A DNA stretch of 64,000 nt, taken from positions 1 to 64,000 of the forward strand of contig NZ_WELK01000007.1 in NCBI RefSeq assembly GCF_009799925.1. Direction: 5' to 3'. Shown here piece by piece: positions 34,099 through 42,571 of this stretch (the first letter of the stretch is position 1; the number at the start of each line of letters is the position of its first letter). The DNA comes from Pseudomonas sp. R-28-1W-6 (GTDB taxonomy: Bacteria > Pseudomonadota > Gammaproteobacteria > Pseudomonadales > Pseudomonadaceae). The position numbers and the translations under genes were made by a program. The notes under the pieces are model-generated. The model was given only the letters and a program-made list of their open reading frames with translations, was not told the origin of the DNA and made no database searches.

Positions 34099-35367
34099 TC
34101 AGAGCAGCAGCAGGGCGGCGAAACCGACCAGCAGGCCGAGCAGCATCACCGGCACCGTGCGCAGGGCCAGTTCGCGGCCGCCGATCAGGGCGATCAGCCC
34201 GGCCTTGACCAGGCTGTTGCTGAACGCGGCCAGGTAGATGCCCTGCACCGCCAGGTCCGCGGCCAGGTCGCTGTGCGCGCTGCGTGCCAGCGACAGGGTG
34301 ATGGCGTCGACATCGCTGAGCCCGGACAGGATCGCCACGCCATACACCCCAGCATCGCCGAACCAGGCCCGCGCCGCCTCGATCAGGAACAGGATCAGCA
34401 CCAGCAGGGCGGCAAAGCGCAGGGCCGGGCCCAGTTCGAAGGGGTTCTTCAGCGGTGGCTCGATGACCTCTTTCAGTTCCAGCCCGGCAATCTGGTAATA
34501 GACCAGCGCGCCCGCGGCATACACCAGCGCGGCCAGCAGCAGCGGCACCAGCAGCGCCGGCAGCAGCGCGCCGTTGACCACGCCGACTTCCAGCAGCATG
34601 CGCGGGAACATCAGCGCCGAGGTGGCCAGCAGCGCGCAGGCCAGCAGGGCGCGCATCTGCCGGCCATCGTGCAGGCGCGACAGGGTCAGGGTCATGGCGG
34701 TGGAGGAGACGATGCCGCCGAGCAGGGCGGTGACCAGCATGCCGTGGCGGGTGCCGACCAGGCGGATGGCGACGTAGGCGGCGAAACCGATGGCGGCGAT
34801 CAGCACCACCATCCACCAGGTGGCGTAGGGGTTGAAGGCCTGCCAGGGGCCGTAGCCCTGGTTGGGCAGTACCGGCAGCAGCACCAGGGAAATGAACAGC
34901 AGCTTCAGCGCACCGGACAGCTCCGCCGCCGACAGCCGGCGCAGGCCGCTGTGCAGGGGTTCCTTGAGGCTCAGCAGCAGGGCCACCACCACCGCGCCGC
35001 CGGCGGCCAGGGCGCTGCCGTGGCTGAGCGCCAGGCTGCCGAGGAGAAAGGTCAGGAGCAGGGCGATTTCGCTGGTCAGGCCCAGGTCGCCGCTGCGCCT
35101 GACCTCGCCCAGGTAGCCGGCCAGGGCGTGCAGGCCGACCAGCAGCAGCACGGCGATCCACGCGGCGACGCCGAAATGGCTGCCGAGCAGGGCGGCCAGG
35201 CCGCCGAGCAGACCGACCAGGCCGAAGGTGCGGATGCCGGCCACCAGGTGGGTGTCGTCGCTGTCGCGGGCACGCCAGCCGCGCTCGGTGCCGATCAGCA
35301 GGCCGACCGCCAGGGAGGTGGCCAGGGCCAGGGCGAGGTTGAAGTCGAGCGTGGCGGTGGTCGGCAT
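34099..35367 (-). CDS. MgtC/SapB and DUF4010 membrane protein
   Basis: This 422-residue polytopic protein joins an N-terminal MgtC-type domain (about 10-140, with GLLIGTERGWRAR and GIRTFGLVGLLGG) to a C-terminal DUF4010 membrane domain (about 180-420). About twelve hydrophobic segments are present. MgtC-like proteins are tied to growth at low magnesium in some bacteria, but the fused form has no proven function. It is a single-gene unit. Confidence 0.88.
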   Translation of the reverse strand: MPTTATLDFNLALALATSLAVGLLIGTERGWRARDSDDTHLVAGIRTFGLVGLLGGLAALLGSHFGVAAWIAVLLLVGLHALAGYLGEVRRSGDLGLTSEIALLLTFLLGSLALSHGSALAAGGAVVVALLLSLKEPLHSGLRRLSAAELSGALKLLFISLVLLPVLPNQGYGPWQAFNPYATWWMVVLIAAIGFAAYVAIRLVGTRHGMLVTALLGGIVSSTAMTLTLSRLHDGRQMRALLACALLATSALMFPRMLLEVGVVNGALLPALLVPLLLAALVYAAGALVYYQIAGLELKEVIEPPLKNPFELGPALRFAALLVLILFLIEAARAWFGDAGVYGVAILSGLSDVDAITLSLARSAHSDLAADLAVQGIYLAAFSNSLVKAGLIALIGGRELALRTVPVMLLGLLVGFAALLLL

Positions 35368-35424
35368 GGCGCGTCCTTGAGCGGTGGCTTCACTGCAGTG
35401 TAACCCCGCTCATGGCAACAGACC

Positions 35425-36123
35425 CTAGGCCACGTCGACCAAAATCACCTCGCTGTCCTCAATAGCGCTCACTCGCACCACGTCCTCGTCTGCGATGGCC
35501 AGGCCATCGCGTTCGGCGGCGCGCACGCCGTTGACCTCGATCTGCCCGCTGGCGGCCACCAGGTAGCCTTTGCGCAGGCGCCCCAGCGGGTACTCGGCGC
35601 TCTGCCCGGCGCTCAGGGTGGCGGCGGCCAGGCGCGCGTCGGTGCGGATCGGCAGGGCGTCCTCGTCGCCGGCATGGCCGCTGGCCAGCACCACGAAGCG
35701 GCCGGCGCGTTCACCCTTGGGGAACGGCTTGCTGCCCCAGGACGGCGCGGTGCCGCGCTGGTTGGGCATGATCCAGATCTGGAAGATCTTGCTGGTCGTC
35801 TCTTCCAGGTTGTACTCGGAGTGGCTGATGCCGGTGCCGGCGCTCATCACCTGGACATCGCCGGCGGTGGTGCGGCCCTGGTTGCCCAGGTTGTCGCGGT
35901 GGCTGATGGCGCCTTCGCGGACGTAGGTGATGATTTCCATGTCGTGGTGCGGGTGCGGCGGGAAGCCGCTGTGCGCGGCGATCTCGTCGTCGTTCCAGAC
36001 CCGCAGCGCGCCCCAGTTGAGCCGCTGCTCGTCGTGGTACTCGGCGAAGGAGAAGTGGTGGCGGGCATTCAGCCAGCCATGCTGGGCGTGGCCGAGGCTG
36101 TTGAAGGGGCGCAGTTCGATCAT
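35425..36123 (-). CDS. Pirin-family protein
   Basis: This 232-residue bicupin resembles YhhW, a quercetin 2,3-dioxygenase-like pirin. The metal site is visible as HPHHDMEIITYV near 55-67 and GTGISHSEYN near 96-105, with His and Glu ligands. The ATG at 36123 gives MIELRPFNSLG, the usual opening. It is monocistronic. Physiological substrate unknown. Confidence 0.92.
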   Translation of the reverse strand: MIELRPFNSLGHAQHGWLNARHHFSFAEYHDEQRLNWGALRVWNDDEIAAHSGFPPHPHHDMEIITYVREGAISHRDNLGNQGRTTAGDVQVMSAGTGISHSEYNLEETTSKIFQIWIMPNQRGTAPSWGSKPFPKGERAGRFVVLASGHAGDEDALPIRTDARLAAATLSAGQSAEYPLGRLRKGYLVAASGQIEVNGVRAAERDGLAIADEDVVRVSAIEDSEVILVDVA

Positions 36124-36247
36124 GGCGGTGCTCCTGCTGGGGCGGTGCGCGTTGGGCACCACGGGCTAGGGCTGCATGATCTATCTGGTCTATCCGGATA
36201 AAAAGCGCAAAAAACCCGGATTATTGATCTGTTTATTCGATGCGTTT

Positions 36248-36272
36248 CCGGGCCTGCCGCCGGCAGGCCCGG
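36248..36272. terminator. GC-rich hairpin at the end of the SSS kinase gene
   Basis: CCGGGCCTGCC / GGCAGGCCCGG forms an 11-base stem with a three-base loop directly after the kinase stop. A clear U run is lacking, so it may stabilise the 3' end rather than terminate. Confidence 0.45.
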
Positions 36273-36274
36273 GT

Positions 36275-39200
36275 TCAGCTCAGGCTCAGGTGGCGGCTGA
36301 TCAGCGCGCGCAGGGCCGCCGGCTTGACCGGCTTGGCCAGGTAGTCGAGGCCGGCGGCATGCACCGCGGCCACCAGCTCCGGGCGGCCGTCGGCGCTGAT
36401 CACCACGCCGGGCAGCGGTTCGCCCAGGCGGGTGCGCAGCCAGGCCATCAGCTCGGTGCCGGTGTCGCCCTCGTCGAGGTGGTAGTCGACCAGCGCCAGT
36501 TGCGGGCGCACGTCCTCGTCCAGCAGGTGTTCGCACTCCAGGCGGTTGCGCGCCGTCCATACCTGGCAGCCCCAGCGCGACAGCAGGCTGTGCATGCCGG
36601 TGAGGATGCTGTCCTCGTTGTCGATGCACAGCACCTGGGCGCCGCCGAGGGCCTGGCCGTTGAGCTCGCCGACCAGCCGCGGCGCCACGGCGCTGGCCTG
36701 CCTGGCCAGCGGCACGCTGACGCTGAACACGCTGCCCTTGCCCGGCCAGGAGCGCACTTCCAGGCGATGGCCGAGTACCCGGCACAGGCCGTCGGCGATC
36801 GCCAGGCCCAGGCCCAGGCCCTTCTCGGCGCGGGTCTGGTGGCTGTCCAGGCGCTTGAACTCCTCGAAGATCACCTTGCGCTTGTCCTCGGGGATGCCCG
36901 GGCCGCGGTCCCAGACCTCCAGGCGCAGGTTCTGCCCCTCGCGGCGCACGCCCAGCAGCACGTGGCCCTTGGCATAACGGAAGGCGTTGGTGAGGAAGTT
37001 CTGCAGCACCCGGCGCAGCAGCTTGGGGTCGCTTTCGATGCGCAGCTGGCTCGAGCGCAGGCGGAAGTCCACCCCCTGTTCCTGGGCCAGGGCCTTGAAC
37101 TCGGCGCCCAGGGCCTCGAACAGCTGGCCCAGCGGGAAGCTGCTGAGGTCCGGGGTGATGCGGCCGTTCTCCAGGCGCGAGATGTCCAGCAGGTCGCTGA
37201 TCAGGTCTTCGGCCGAACGCAGCGAGCTGTCTAGGTGACGCACCAGTTCCTGGGCCTCGCGCGGCAGGGCCTCCTGCTGGTGGGAGAGGGCGGCGGAGAA
37301 CAGCCGGGCGGCGTTCAGCGGCTGCATCAGGTCGTGGCTGACCGCGGCGAGGAAGCGCGTCTTCGACTGGTTGGCGGCCTCGGCAACGCCCTTGGCCTCG
37401 GTGAGCGCCTGGTTCAACAGGGAGAGTTCCCGGGTGCGCGCCGCGACCCGCTGCTCCAGGCCTTCGTTGGCCTCCTTGAGGGCCCGTTCGGCCTCGCGGA
37501 ACTCGGTGATGTCGGTGAAGCTCATGACGAAGCCGCCGCCGGGCATCGGGTTGCCGATCAGCTCGATGACCCGGCCGTTGGGGAACAGCCGTTCCGAGGT
37601 GTGGGCGGTGCCCTGGCGCATCCAGTACAGGCGCTTCTCCACGTGCTTGTCGGCTTCGCCCGGGCCGCACAGGCCGCGCTCGGCGTTGTAGCGGATGATG
37701 TTGGCGATCGGCCGGCCGACGCTGATCAGCCCTTCCGGGTAGTCGAACAGCTCCAGGTAGCGGTGGTTCCAGGCCACCAGGCGCAGGGACTGGTCGACCA
37801 CGCTGATGCCCTGGGTGATGTTCTCGATCGCGCCCTGCAGCAGGGCGCGGTTGAACTGCAGCACCTCGGAGGCTTCGTCGACGATGCGCACCACGTCCTC
37901 GACCTGCATCTCGCGGCCTTCGATGGCCGCGCGCACCACGGCGCGGGTGCTGGATGCGCCGAGCACGCCGGCGAGCAGGCGCTCGGTGTGGGCGATCCAC
38001 TCGCTGTTGGCGCTCTGGGTCGGGTTGAACGGCTTGTCCTGCTGGTAGGCGAAGCGCATGAAGCTCTGCCGGGCGCGCTCCTCGCCGACGAAGCGGGCGG
38101 CCAGTTCCTGCAGGTCGGCGACTTGGACCGCCAGCAGGTTGCGGCTGCCCGGGCGGGCGGCGATTTCCTGGCCGATGAAGCGCCCGGCCTGCCAGTGCTC
38201 GGAGACCCGCGTGCGCGAGAACCAGGACACCCAGCCGAACAGCAGCCAGTTGCCGGCCAGCGACAGCAGCACGCCGCGGGTCAGCGGGTCGATGTCGAAG
38301 CCGACCGGGTAATACAGCAGCTCCGGCAGCAGCGGGAAGCTGTCCAGCGACCAGCGCAGGCCGCCGGCCACCAGCGGCAGGACCAGGATGTAGAACCACA
38401 GCGCGCAGCCGGCGGCCAGGCCGGCGAACACGCCGCGGCGGTTGGCCTGCTTCCACACCAGGGCGCCGAACATGGCCGGCGCCAGCTGGGCGATGGCGGC
38501 GAACGACAGCTGGCCGATGGTGGCCAGGCTGGCATTGGTGCCGAGCAGGCGGTAGCACACGTAGGCCAGCAGCAGGATGGCCACGATGCTGACCCGGCGG
38601 GCGCTGAGCATCCAGTGGCGGAAGGCCTCGAACGGCCGCTCGGCGCTCTGCCGGCGCAGCAGCACCGGCAGCAGCATGTCGTTGGAGATCATGGTCGACA
38701 GCGCCACCGAGGCGACGATGACCATGCCGGTGGCGGCCGAGGCGCCGCCGATGAAGGCCAGCAGGGCCAGGGCCGGATGGGCTTCGGCCAGCGGCAGGCT
38801 GATGACGAAGGAGTCCGGCTGCACGCCGGCCGGCAGCAGCAGCTGGCCGGCCAGGGCGATGGGGATGACGAACAGCGCGGCCAGCACCAGGTAGGCGGGG
38901 AACACCCAGCGTGCCAGGCGCAGGTCCTTGGGTTCGATGTTCTCCACCACGGTGACGTGGAACTGCCGCGGCAGGCAGACGATGGCGGTCATGGCCAGTC
39001 CGGTCTGTACCAGCATCGCCGGCCAGTTCACCGTCTCCGCCCAGAATTCCTGCAGCGCCGGGGCCTGCACGGCCTGGCGCGACAGGTCGGCGAAACCGTC
39101 GAACAGACCCCAGGTGACGAACACGCCGACGGCGAGGAAGGCCAGCAGCTTGACCAGCGATTCGAAGGCGATCGCCAGGACCATGCCGCGGTGGTGCTCG

Positions 39201-39745
39201 GTGACATCCAGGTTGCGCGTGCCGAACAGCACGGTGAACAGGGCCAGCACCAGGGAGATGATCAGCGCGGTGTCCTGGCCGCTGCTGGTGCTGGGCGTGG
39301 CGCCGATCAGCATGTTGATGCCGAGGACGATGCCCTTCAGCTGCAGGGCGATGTAGGGCAGGATGCCGACCAGGCAGATCAGCGCCACCACCACCGCCAG
39401 CGCCTGGGATTTGCCGTAGCGGGCGGCGATGAAGTCGGCGATCGAGGTGATGTTTTCCTGCTTGCTGATCATCACCATCTTCTGCAGCACCCAGGGGGCG
39501 AACAGCAGCAGGAGGATCGGCCCCAGGTAGATCGGCAGGAACGACCAGAGCTGGCCGGCGGCCTGGCCGACCGCGCCGAAGAAGGTCCAGCTGGTGCAGT
39601 ACACCGCCAGCGACAGGCTGTAGACCCAGGCCCGCACCCGCGGCGACAGCGGCGCGCGGCGACGGTCGCCATAGAAGGCGATGGCGAACAGGATGGCCAT
39701 GTAGACCAGGGCAACCAGGGCGATCAATCCGCCGGACAGCGACAT
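36275..39745 (-). CDS. mxtR: SSS-domain hybrid sensor histidine kinase (MxtR/CrbS type)
   Basis: This 1156-residue protein begins with a sodium:solute symporter-like domain of about 13 helices (1-500). A PAS region (about 620-740) and coiled coil follow, then a HisKA domain with His804 (AAVSHDLMQPLN), an ATPase domain near 920-1010, and a receiver domain with Asp1087 (LALVDYHLD). The neighbours GNAT, AraC, AzlCD and TonB receptor match, as I recall, the PA3271 (mxtR) region of P. aeruginosa. MxtR/CrbS works with a LuxR-type regulator in acetate metabolism. No such partner gene lies here. Confidence 0.85.
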   Translation of the reverse strand: MSLSGGLIALVALVYMAILFAIAFYGDRRRAPLSPRVRAWVYSLSLAVYCTSWTFFGAVGQAAGQLWSFLPIYLGPILLLLFAPWVLQKMVMISKQENITSIADFIAARYGKSQALAVVVALICLVGILPYIALQLKGIVLGINMLIGATPSTSSGQDTALIISLVLALFTVLFGTRNLDVTEHHRGMVLAIAFESLVKLLAFLAVGVFVTWGLFDGFADLSRQAVQAPALQEFWAETVNWPAMLVQTGLAMTAIVCLPRQFHVTVVENIEPKDLRLARWVFPAYLVLAALFVIPIALAGQLLLPAGVQPDSFVISLPLAEAHPALALLAFIGGASAATGMVIVASVALSTMISNDMLLPVLLRRQSAERPFEAFRHWMLSARRVSIVAILLLAYVCYRLLGTNASLATIGQLSFAAIAQLAPAMFGALVWKQANRRGVFAGLAAGCALWFYILVLPLVAGGLRWSLDSFPLLPELLYYPVGFDIDPLTRGVLLSLAGNWLLFGWVSWFSRTRVSEHWQAGRFIGQEIAARPGSRNLLAVQVADLQELAARFVGEERARQSFMRFAYQQDKPFNPTQSANSEWIAHTERLLAGVLGASSTRAVVRAAIEGREMQVEDVVRIVDEASEVLQFNRALLQGAIENITQGISVVDQSLRLVAWNHRYLELFDYPEGLISVGRPIANIIRYNAERGLCGPGEADKHVEKRLYWMRQGTAHTSERLFPNGRVIELIGNPMPGGGFVMSFTDITEFREAERALKEANEGLEQRVAARTRELSLLNQALTEAKGVAEAANQSKTRFLAAVSHDLMQPLNAARLFSAALSHQQEALPREAQELVRHLDSSLRSAEDLISDLLDISRLENGRITPDLSSFPLGQLFEALGAEFKALAQEQGVDFRLRSSQLRIESDPKLLRRVLQNFLTNAFRYAKGHVLLGVRREGQNLRLEVWDRGPGIPEDKRKVIFEEFKRLDSHQTRAEKGLGLGLAIADGLCRVLGHRLEVRSWPGKGSVFSVSVPLARQASAVAPRLVGELNGQALGGAQVLCIDNEDSILTGMHSLLSRWGCQVWTARNRLECEHLLDEDVRPQLALVDYHLDEGDTGTELMAWLRTRLGEPLPGVVISADGRPELVAAVHAAGLDYLAKPVKPAALRALISRHLSLS

Positions 39746-39935
39746 GCAGACTCCACAATGAATATGGCCCGGGCAACTCCGGGCGGCACCAGCCATCCGG
39801 CGCGGCCGGTGGGCTAGAGCGTAGTCTCGCATGGGCCGCGCGTGCCGTCAGGCCGACCATGGTCGCAAGCGGCTTGAGCCGGCTGCATGGCCCTGTTAGC
39901 GTGGCCGGCCGTGGTCGTTCTACCGGAGTTTCGCG

Positions 39936-40505
39936 ATGTTTCAGCCGCACCCCATAGCCCTGCAGCAGGGCGCCTTGCGCCTCGACCCGCTGGTCGAGGC
40001 CGACCTGCCCGGCCTGCTGGCGCTGGCCGAGGCCAATCGCGAGTCTCAGCAGTACATGAGCGGCACCACGCGTCCGGACTGGTACCGCACGGCCCTGGCC
40101 GAGCACCGCGCGCAGACGGCGGTGGTCTTCGCCGTCCGCCTGGCCGGCGAGCTGGTCGGCACCACGCGTTTCTTCGACTTCAATGCGGCGCTGCCGGCCG
40201 CCGAGATCGGCTACACCTGGCTGGACAGCCGCCAGCACGGCACCGGGCTGAACAGCATGATCAAGTACCTGCTGCTGCGTCATGCCTTCGAGGACTGGCG
40301 CCTGGTGCGCGTGCAGCTGAAGACGGCGGCGAGCAATCTGCGCTCGCAGCGCGCCATCGAGAAGCTCGGTGCGGTGCGCGAGGGCCTGTTGCGCAACCAC
40401 CGGCGCCTGGCCGACGGCCGCCTCGACGACACGGTGCTGTACAGCATCACCGACAGCGAGTGGCCGCAGGTCAAGCAGCAGCTGGAGGCGCGCTTCGGTG
40501 CCTGA
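39936..40505 (+). CDS. GNAT acetyltransferase of the RimJ/L type
   Basis: This 189-residue protein carries a GNAT domain: GTTRFFDFNAALPAAEIGYTW near 70-90 corresponds to the beta4-beta5 hairpin, and NLRSQRAIEKLGAVREGLLR near 133-152 to the C-terminal alpha4 region. Proteins of this type acetylate N-termini or small molecules; the substrate is unknown. GGAG lies a few bases before the ATG. It overlaps the AraC-type gene by eight bases. Confidence 0.88.
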   Translation: MFQPHPIALQQGALRLDPLVEADLPGLLALAEANRESQQYMSGTTRPDWYRTALAEHRAQTAVVFAVRLAGELVGTTRFFDFNAALPAAEIGYTWLDSRQHGTGLNSMIKYLLLRHAFEDWRLVRVQLKTAASNLRSQRAIEKLGAVREGLLRNHRRLADGRLDDTVLYSITDSEWPQVKQQLEARFGA

Positions 40506-41337
40506 GCCGGCGAGCGCCGAGGAACAGTCGCGCTTCAGCGCGGTGGCGGAGCTGGACGGTCTCGAACTGCTCAGCGCGCGCTTCATTGACCACAGCTTCG
40601 CCCCCCATGTGCACGACAGCTACGCCATCGCGGTGCTGGAGGAGGGTGCCGAACGCTACCGCTATCGCGGCGCCGAACACCTGGCGGCGGCCGGCAGCTT
40701 CGCCCTGCTCAACCCGGACGAGGTGCACACCGGCTCCAAGGCCAGCGAGCAGGGCTGGCGCTACCGGGTGTTCTATCCGCATCCCGGGCAGCTGCAGGGG
40801 CTGCTGGCGGAGCTGGAACTGCCCCACGGCAGCGCGCCGATGTTCCATGGCAGCGTGCACCGCGATGCCGACCTGGTCGGCGCCCTGCTGCGCCTGCACC
40901 GCCTGCTCGAACACCCCGACACCCCGGCCCTGCAGCGCCAGACCCGCTGGCGCGAGGTCATGCTGCAGCTGTTGCAGCGCCATGCGCGGGTGCCCGCGGT
41001 CCGGGCGCCCGGCCAGGAGCCGCAGGCGGTGGCGCGGGCCAAGGAGCTGCTGGCCGCCAGCCTGAGCGAGCCGCCGGCCCTGGAACAGCTGGCGCAAGCG
41101 GTGAACCTGTCGCCATTCCACTTCGCCCGGGTGTTCCGCCGCGCCACCGGCCTGCCGCCGCATGCCTGGCTGCGGCAGCGCCGCCTGGAACAGGCGCGGG
41201 CCCTGCTCAGGGGCGGCTGCGCACCGCTGGAGGTGGCGCTGCGCCTGGGTTTCGCCGACCAGAGCCACCTCAGTCGGCAGTTCAAGCAGGCCTACGGCAT
41301 CGCCCCTGGCGCCTACCGCAGCGCCTGCGTCGGCTGA
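40498..41337 (+). CDS. AraC-family transcriptional regulator
   Basis: This 279-residue regulator has an N-terminal cupin sensor domain (about 15-150, with FAPHVHDSYAIAVLEEG and LLNPDEVHTG). A C-terminal AraC helix-turn-helix pair lies at about 180-278 (FHFARVFRRATGLPPHAWLR and LGFADQSHLSRQFKQ). The start is GTG within the end of the acetyltransferase gene, with GGAGG before it. This class commonly controls an adjacent amino-acid exporter, and azlCD follow on the same strand. Confidence 0.9.
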   Translation: MPEPASAEEQSRFSAVAELDGLELLSARFIDHSFAPHVHDSYAIAVLEEGAERYRYRGAEHLAAAGSFALLNPDEVHTGSKASEQGWRYRVFYPHPGQLQGLLAELELPHGSAPMFHGSVHRDADLVGALLRLHRLLEHPDTPALQRQTRWREVMLQLLQRHARVPAVRAPGQEPQAVARAKELLAASLSEPPALEQLAQAVNLSPFHFARVFRRATGLPPHAWLRQRRLEQARALLRGGCAPLEVALRLGFADQSHLSRQFKQAYGIAPGAYRSACVG

Positions 41338-41372
41338 GTCGTCGCCCAGCCCGCAGCTGAGCGGCCGGCTCT

Positions 41373-41396
41373 TGTGGGAGCGGCGTCAGCCGCGAT
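41373..41396 (+). repeat. Pseudomonas REP sequence
   Basis: GTGGGAGCGGCGTCAGCCGC is a canonical REP hairpin in the gap before azlC. It resembles the pair at 34017. Confidence 0.75.
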
Positions 41397-41483
41397 AGCG
41401 CGGTGCCCGGCTGACCGATTGCGCAAGATCGTTCAAGACGCACGGCGCACGAGCGGCTAGCCTCACGCTCTCAAGGAGGTTCC

Positions 41484-42194
41484 ATGTCCCGTCATCACGA
41501 ATTCCTGCAGGGCGCCCGCGACATGCTGCCGATGCTGCTCGGCGCCATTCCCTTCGGCATCATCTTCGGCAGCCTGGCCGGTGCCGCCGGCCTCACGCCC
41601 TGGCAGACCATCGGCATGTCCGTGCTGGTGTTTGCCGGTTCGGCGCAGTTCATCGCCATCAGCCTGCTCGGCGGCGGCGCGACCCTGGCCGTGCTGCTGC
41701 TCACCACCTTCGTGGTCAACCTGCGCCACGCCCTGTACAGCGCCAGCCTGCAGCCCTTCGTGCGTCATCTGCCGCGACGCTGGCGCATGCCGCTGGCCTT
41801 CTGGCTGACCGACGAGGCGTTCGCCGTGGTCCAGCATCGCTATGCCGAGACGGATGCCTCGCCGCACAAGCACTGGTACTTCCTCGGTGCGGCGCTGGCC
41901 ATGTACCTGAACTGGCAGCTGTGCACCCTGATCGGCCTGCTGTTCGGCCAGGCGGTGCCGAACATCGCGGCCTGGGGGCTGGACTTCGCCATGCTCGCCA
42001 CCTTCATCGGCATCGTCGTGCCGATGCTGCGCAGTCGCCCGCAGGTGGCGGCGGCGCTGGTGGCCGGGGCGGTGGCCCTGGCCTGTCACGGCCTGCCGTA
42101 CAAGCTCGGGCTGATGGCGGCGGCGTTCAGCGGCATCCTGGTCGGCGTGCTGCTGGAGCGGCGCAGGCAAAGCCTGCTGGAGGCGCCGCTGTGA
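41484..42194 (+). CDS. azlC: Branched-chain amino-acid exporter subunit AzlC
   Basis: This 236-residue membrane protein has a conserved opening (GAIPFGIIFGSLAGAAGLTPWQ near 20-40) and about seven segments. AzlC pairs with AzlD to export branched-chain amino acids or analogues. AAGGAGG precedes the ATG. The stop overlaps the azlD start by one base. Confidence 0.92.
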   Translation: MSRHHEFLQGARDMLPMLLGAIPFGIIFGSLAGAAGLTPWQTIGMSVLVFAGSAQFIAISLLGGGATLAVLLLTTFVVNLRHALYSASLQPFVRHLPRRWRMPLAFWLTDEAFAVVQHRYAETDASPHKHWYFLGAALAMYLNWQLCTLIGLLFGQAVPNIAAWGLDFAMLATFIGIVVPMLRSRPQVAAALVAGAVALACHGLPYKLGLMAAAFSGILVGVLLERRRQSLLEAPL

Positions 42195-42523
42195 TGGCCA
42201 ACTGGACCCTGATTCTCGGCATGCTGGCGATCACCTTCGCCATCCGTTACAGCCTGTTCGCCTTCCCCGACCTGCAGTTTCCGCCGCTGGTGCGCCAGGG
42301 CCTGCATTACGTGCCGACCGCGGTGCTCACCGCCATCGTCGTGCCCGGCATGCTGCTGCCGGACGGCCAGCACTGGGCCGTACGGCTGGACAACGCCTAC
42401 CTGCTGGCCGGACTGTCGACCATCGCCATCGCCGCGCTGACCCGTCACCTGCTGGCGACCATCGCCGGCGGGCTGCTGGTGTTCTTCCTGCTGCGCGCCT
42501 GGCTCGGGCAGTTGCCGATCTAG
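42194..42523 (+). CDS. azlD: Branched-chain amino-acid exporter subunit AzlD
   Basis: This 109-residue protein with three to four hydrophobic segments is the small partner of AzlC. ITFAIRYSLFAFPDLQFPP and YVPTAVLTAIVVPGML are typical AzlD signatures. The ATG at 42194 shares a base with the azlC stop (TGATG). It ends before an inverted repeat that separates it from the convergent receptor gene. Confidence 0.92.
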   Translation: MANWTLILGMLAITFAIRYSLFAFPDLQFPPLVRQGLHYVPTAVLTAIVVPGMLLPDGQHWAVRLDNAYLLAGLSTIAIAALTRHLLATIAGGLLVFFLLRAWLGQLPI

Positions 42524-42530
42524 AACGGCA

Positions 42531-42552
42531 AACGGCCTCTTGCGAGGCCGTT
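42531..42552. terminator. Bidirectional hairpin between azlD and the receptor gene
   Basis: AACGGCCTC / GAGGCCGTT with a four-base loop gives a nine-base stem between two convergent genes. T runs are weak. Confidence 0.55.
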
Positions 42553-42571
42553 CGTGTCATGCGGGGCGGGA

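Noticed and set aside
36120-40586. 1488-residue minus-strand frame through the kinase region
   Set aside because: It is out of frame with the real kinase, which shows all histidine-kinase and receiver motifs.
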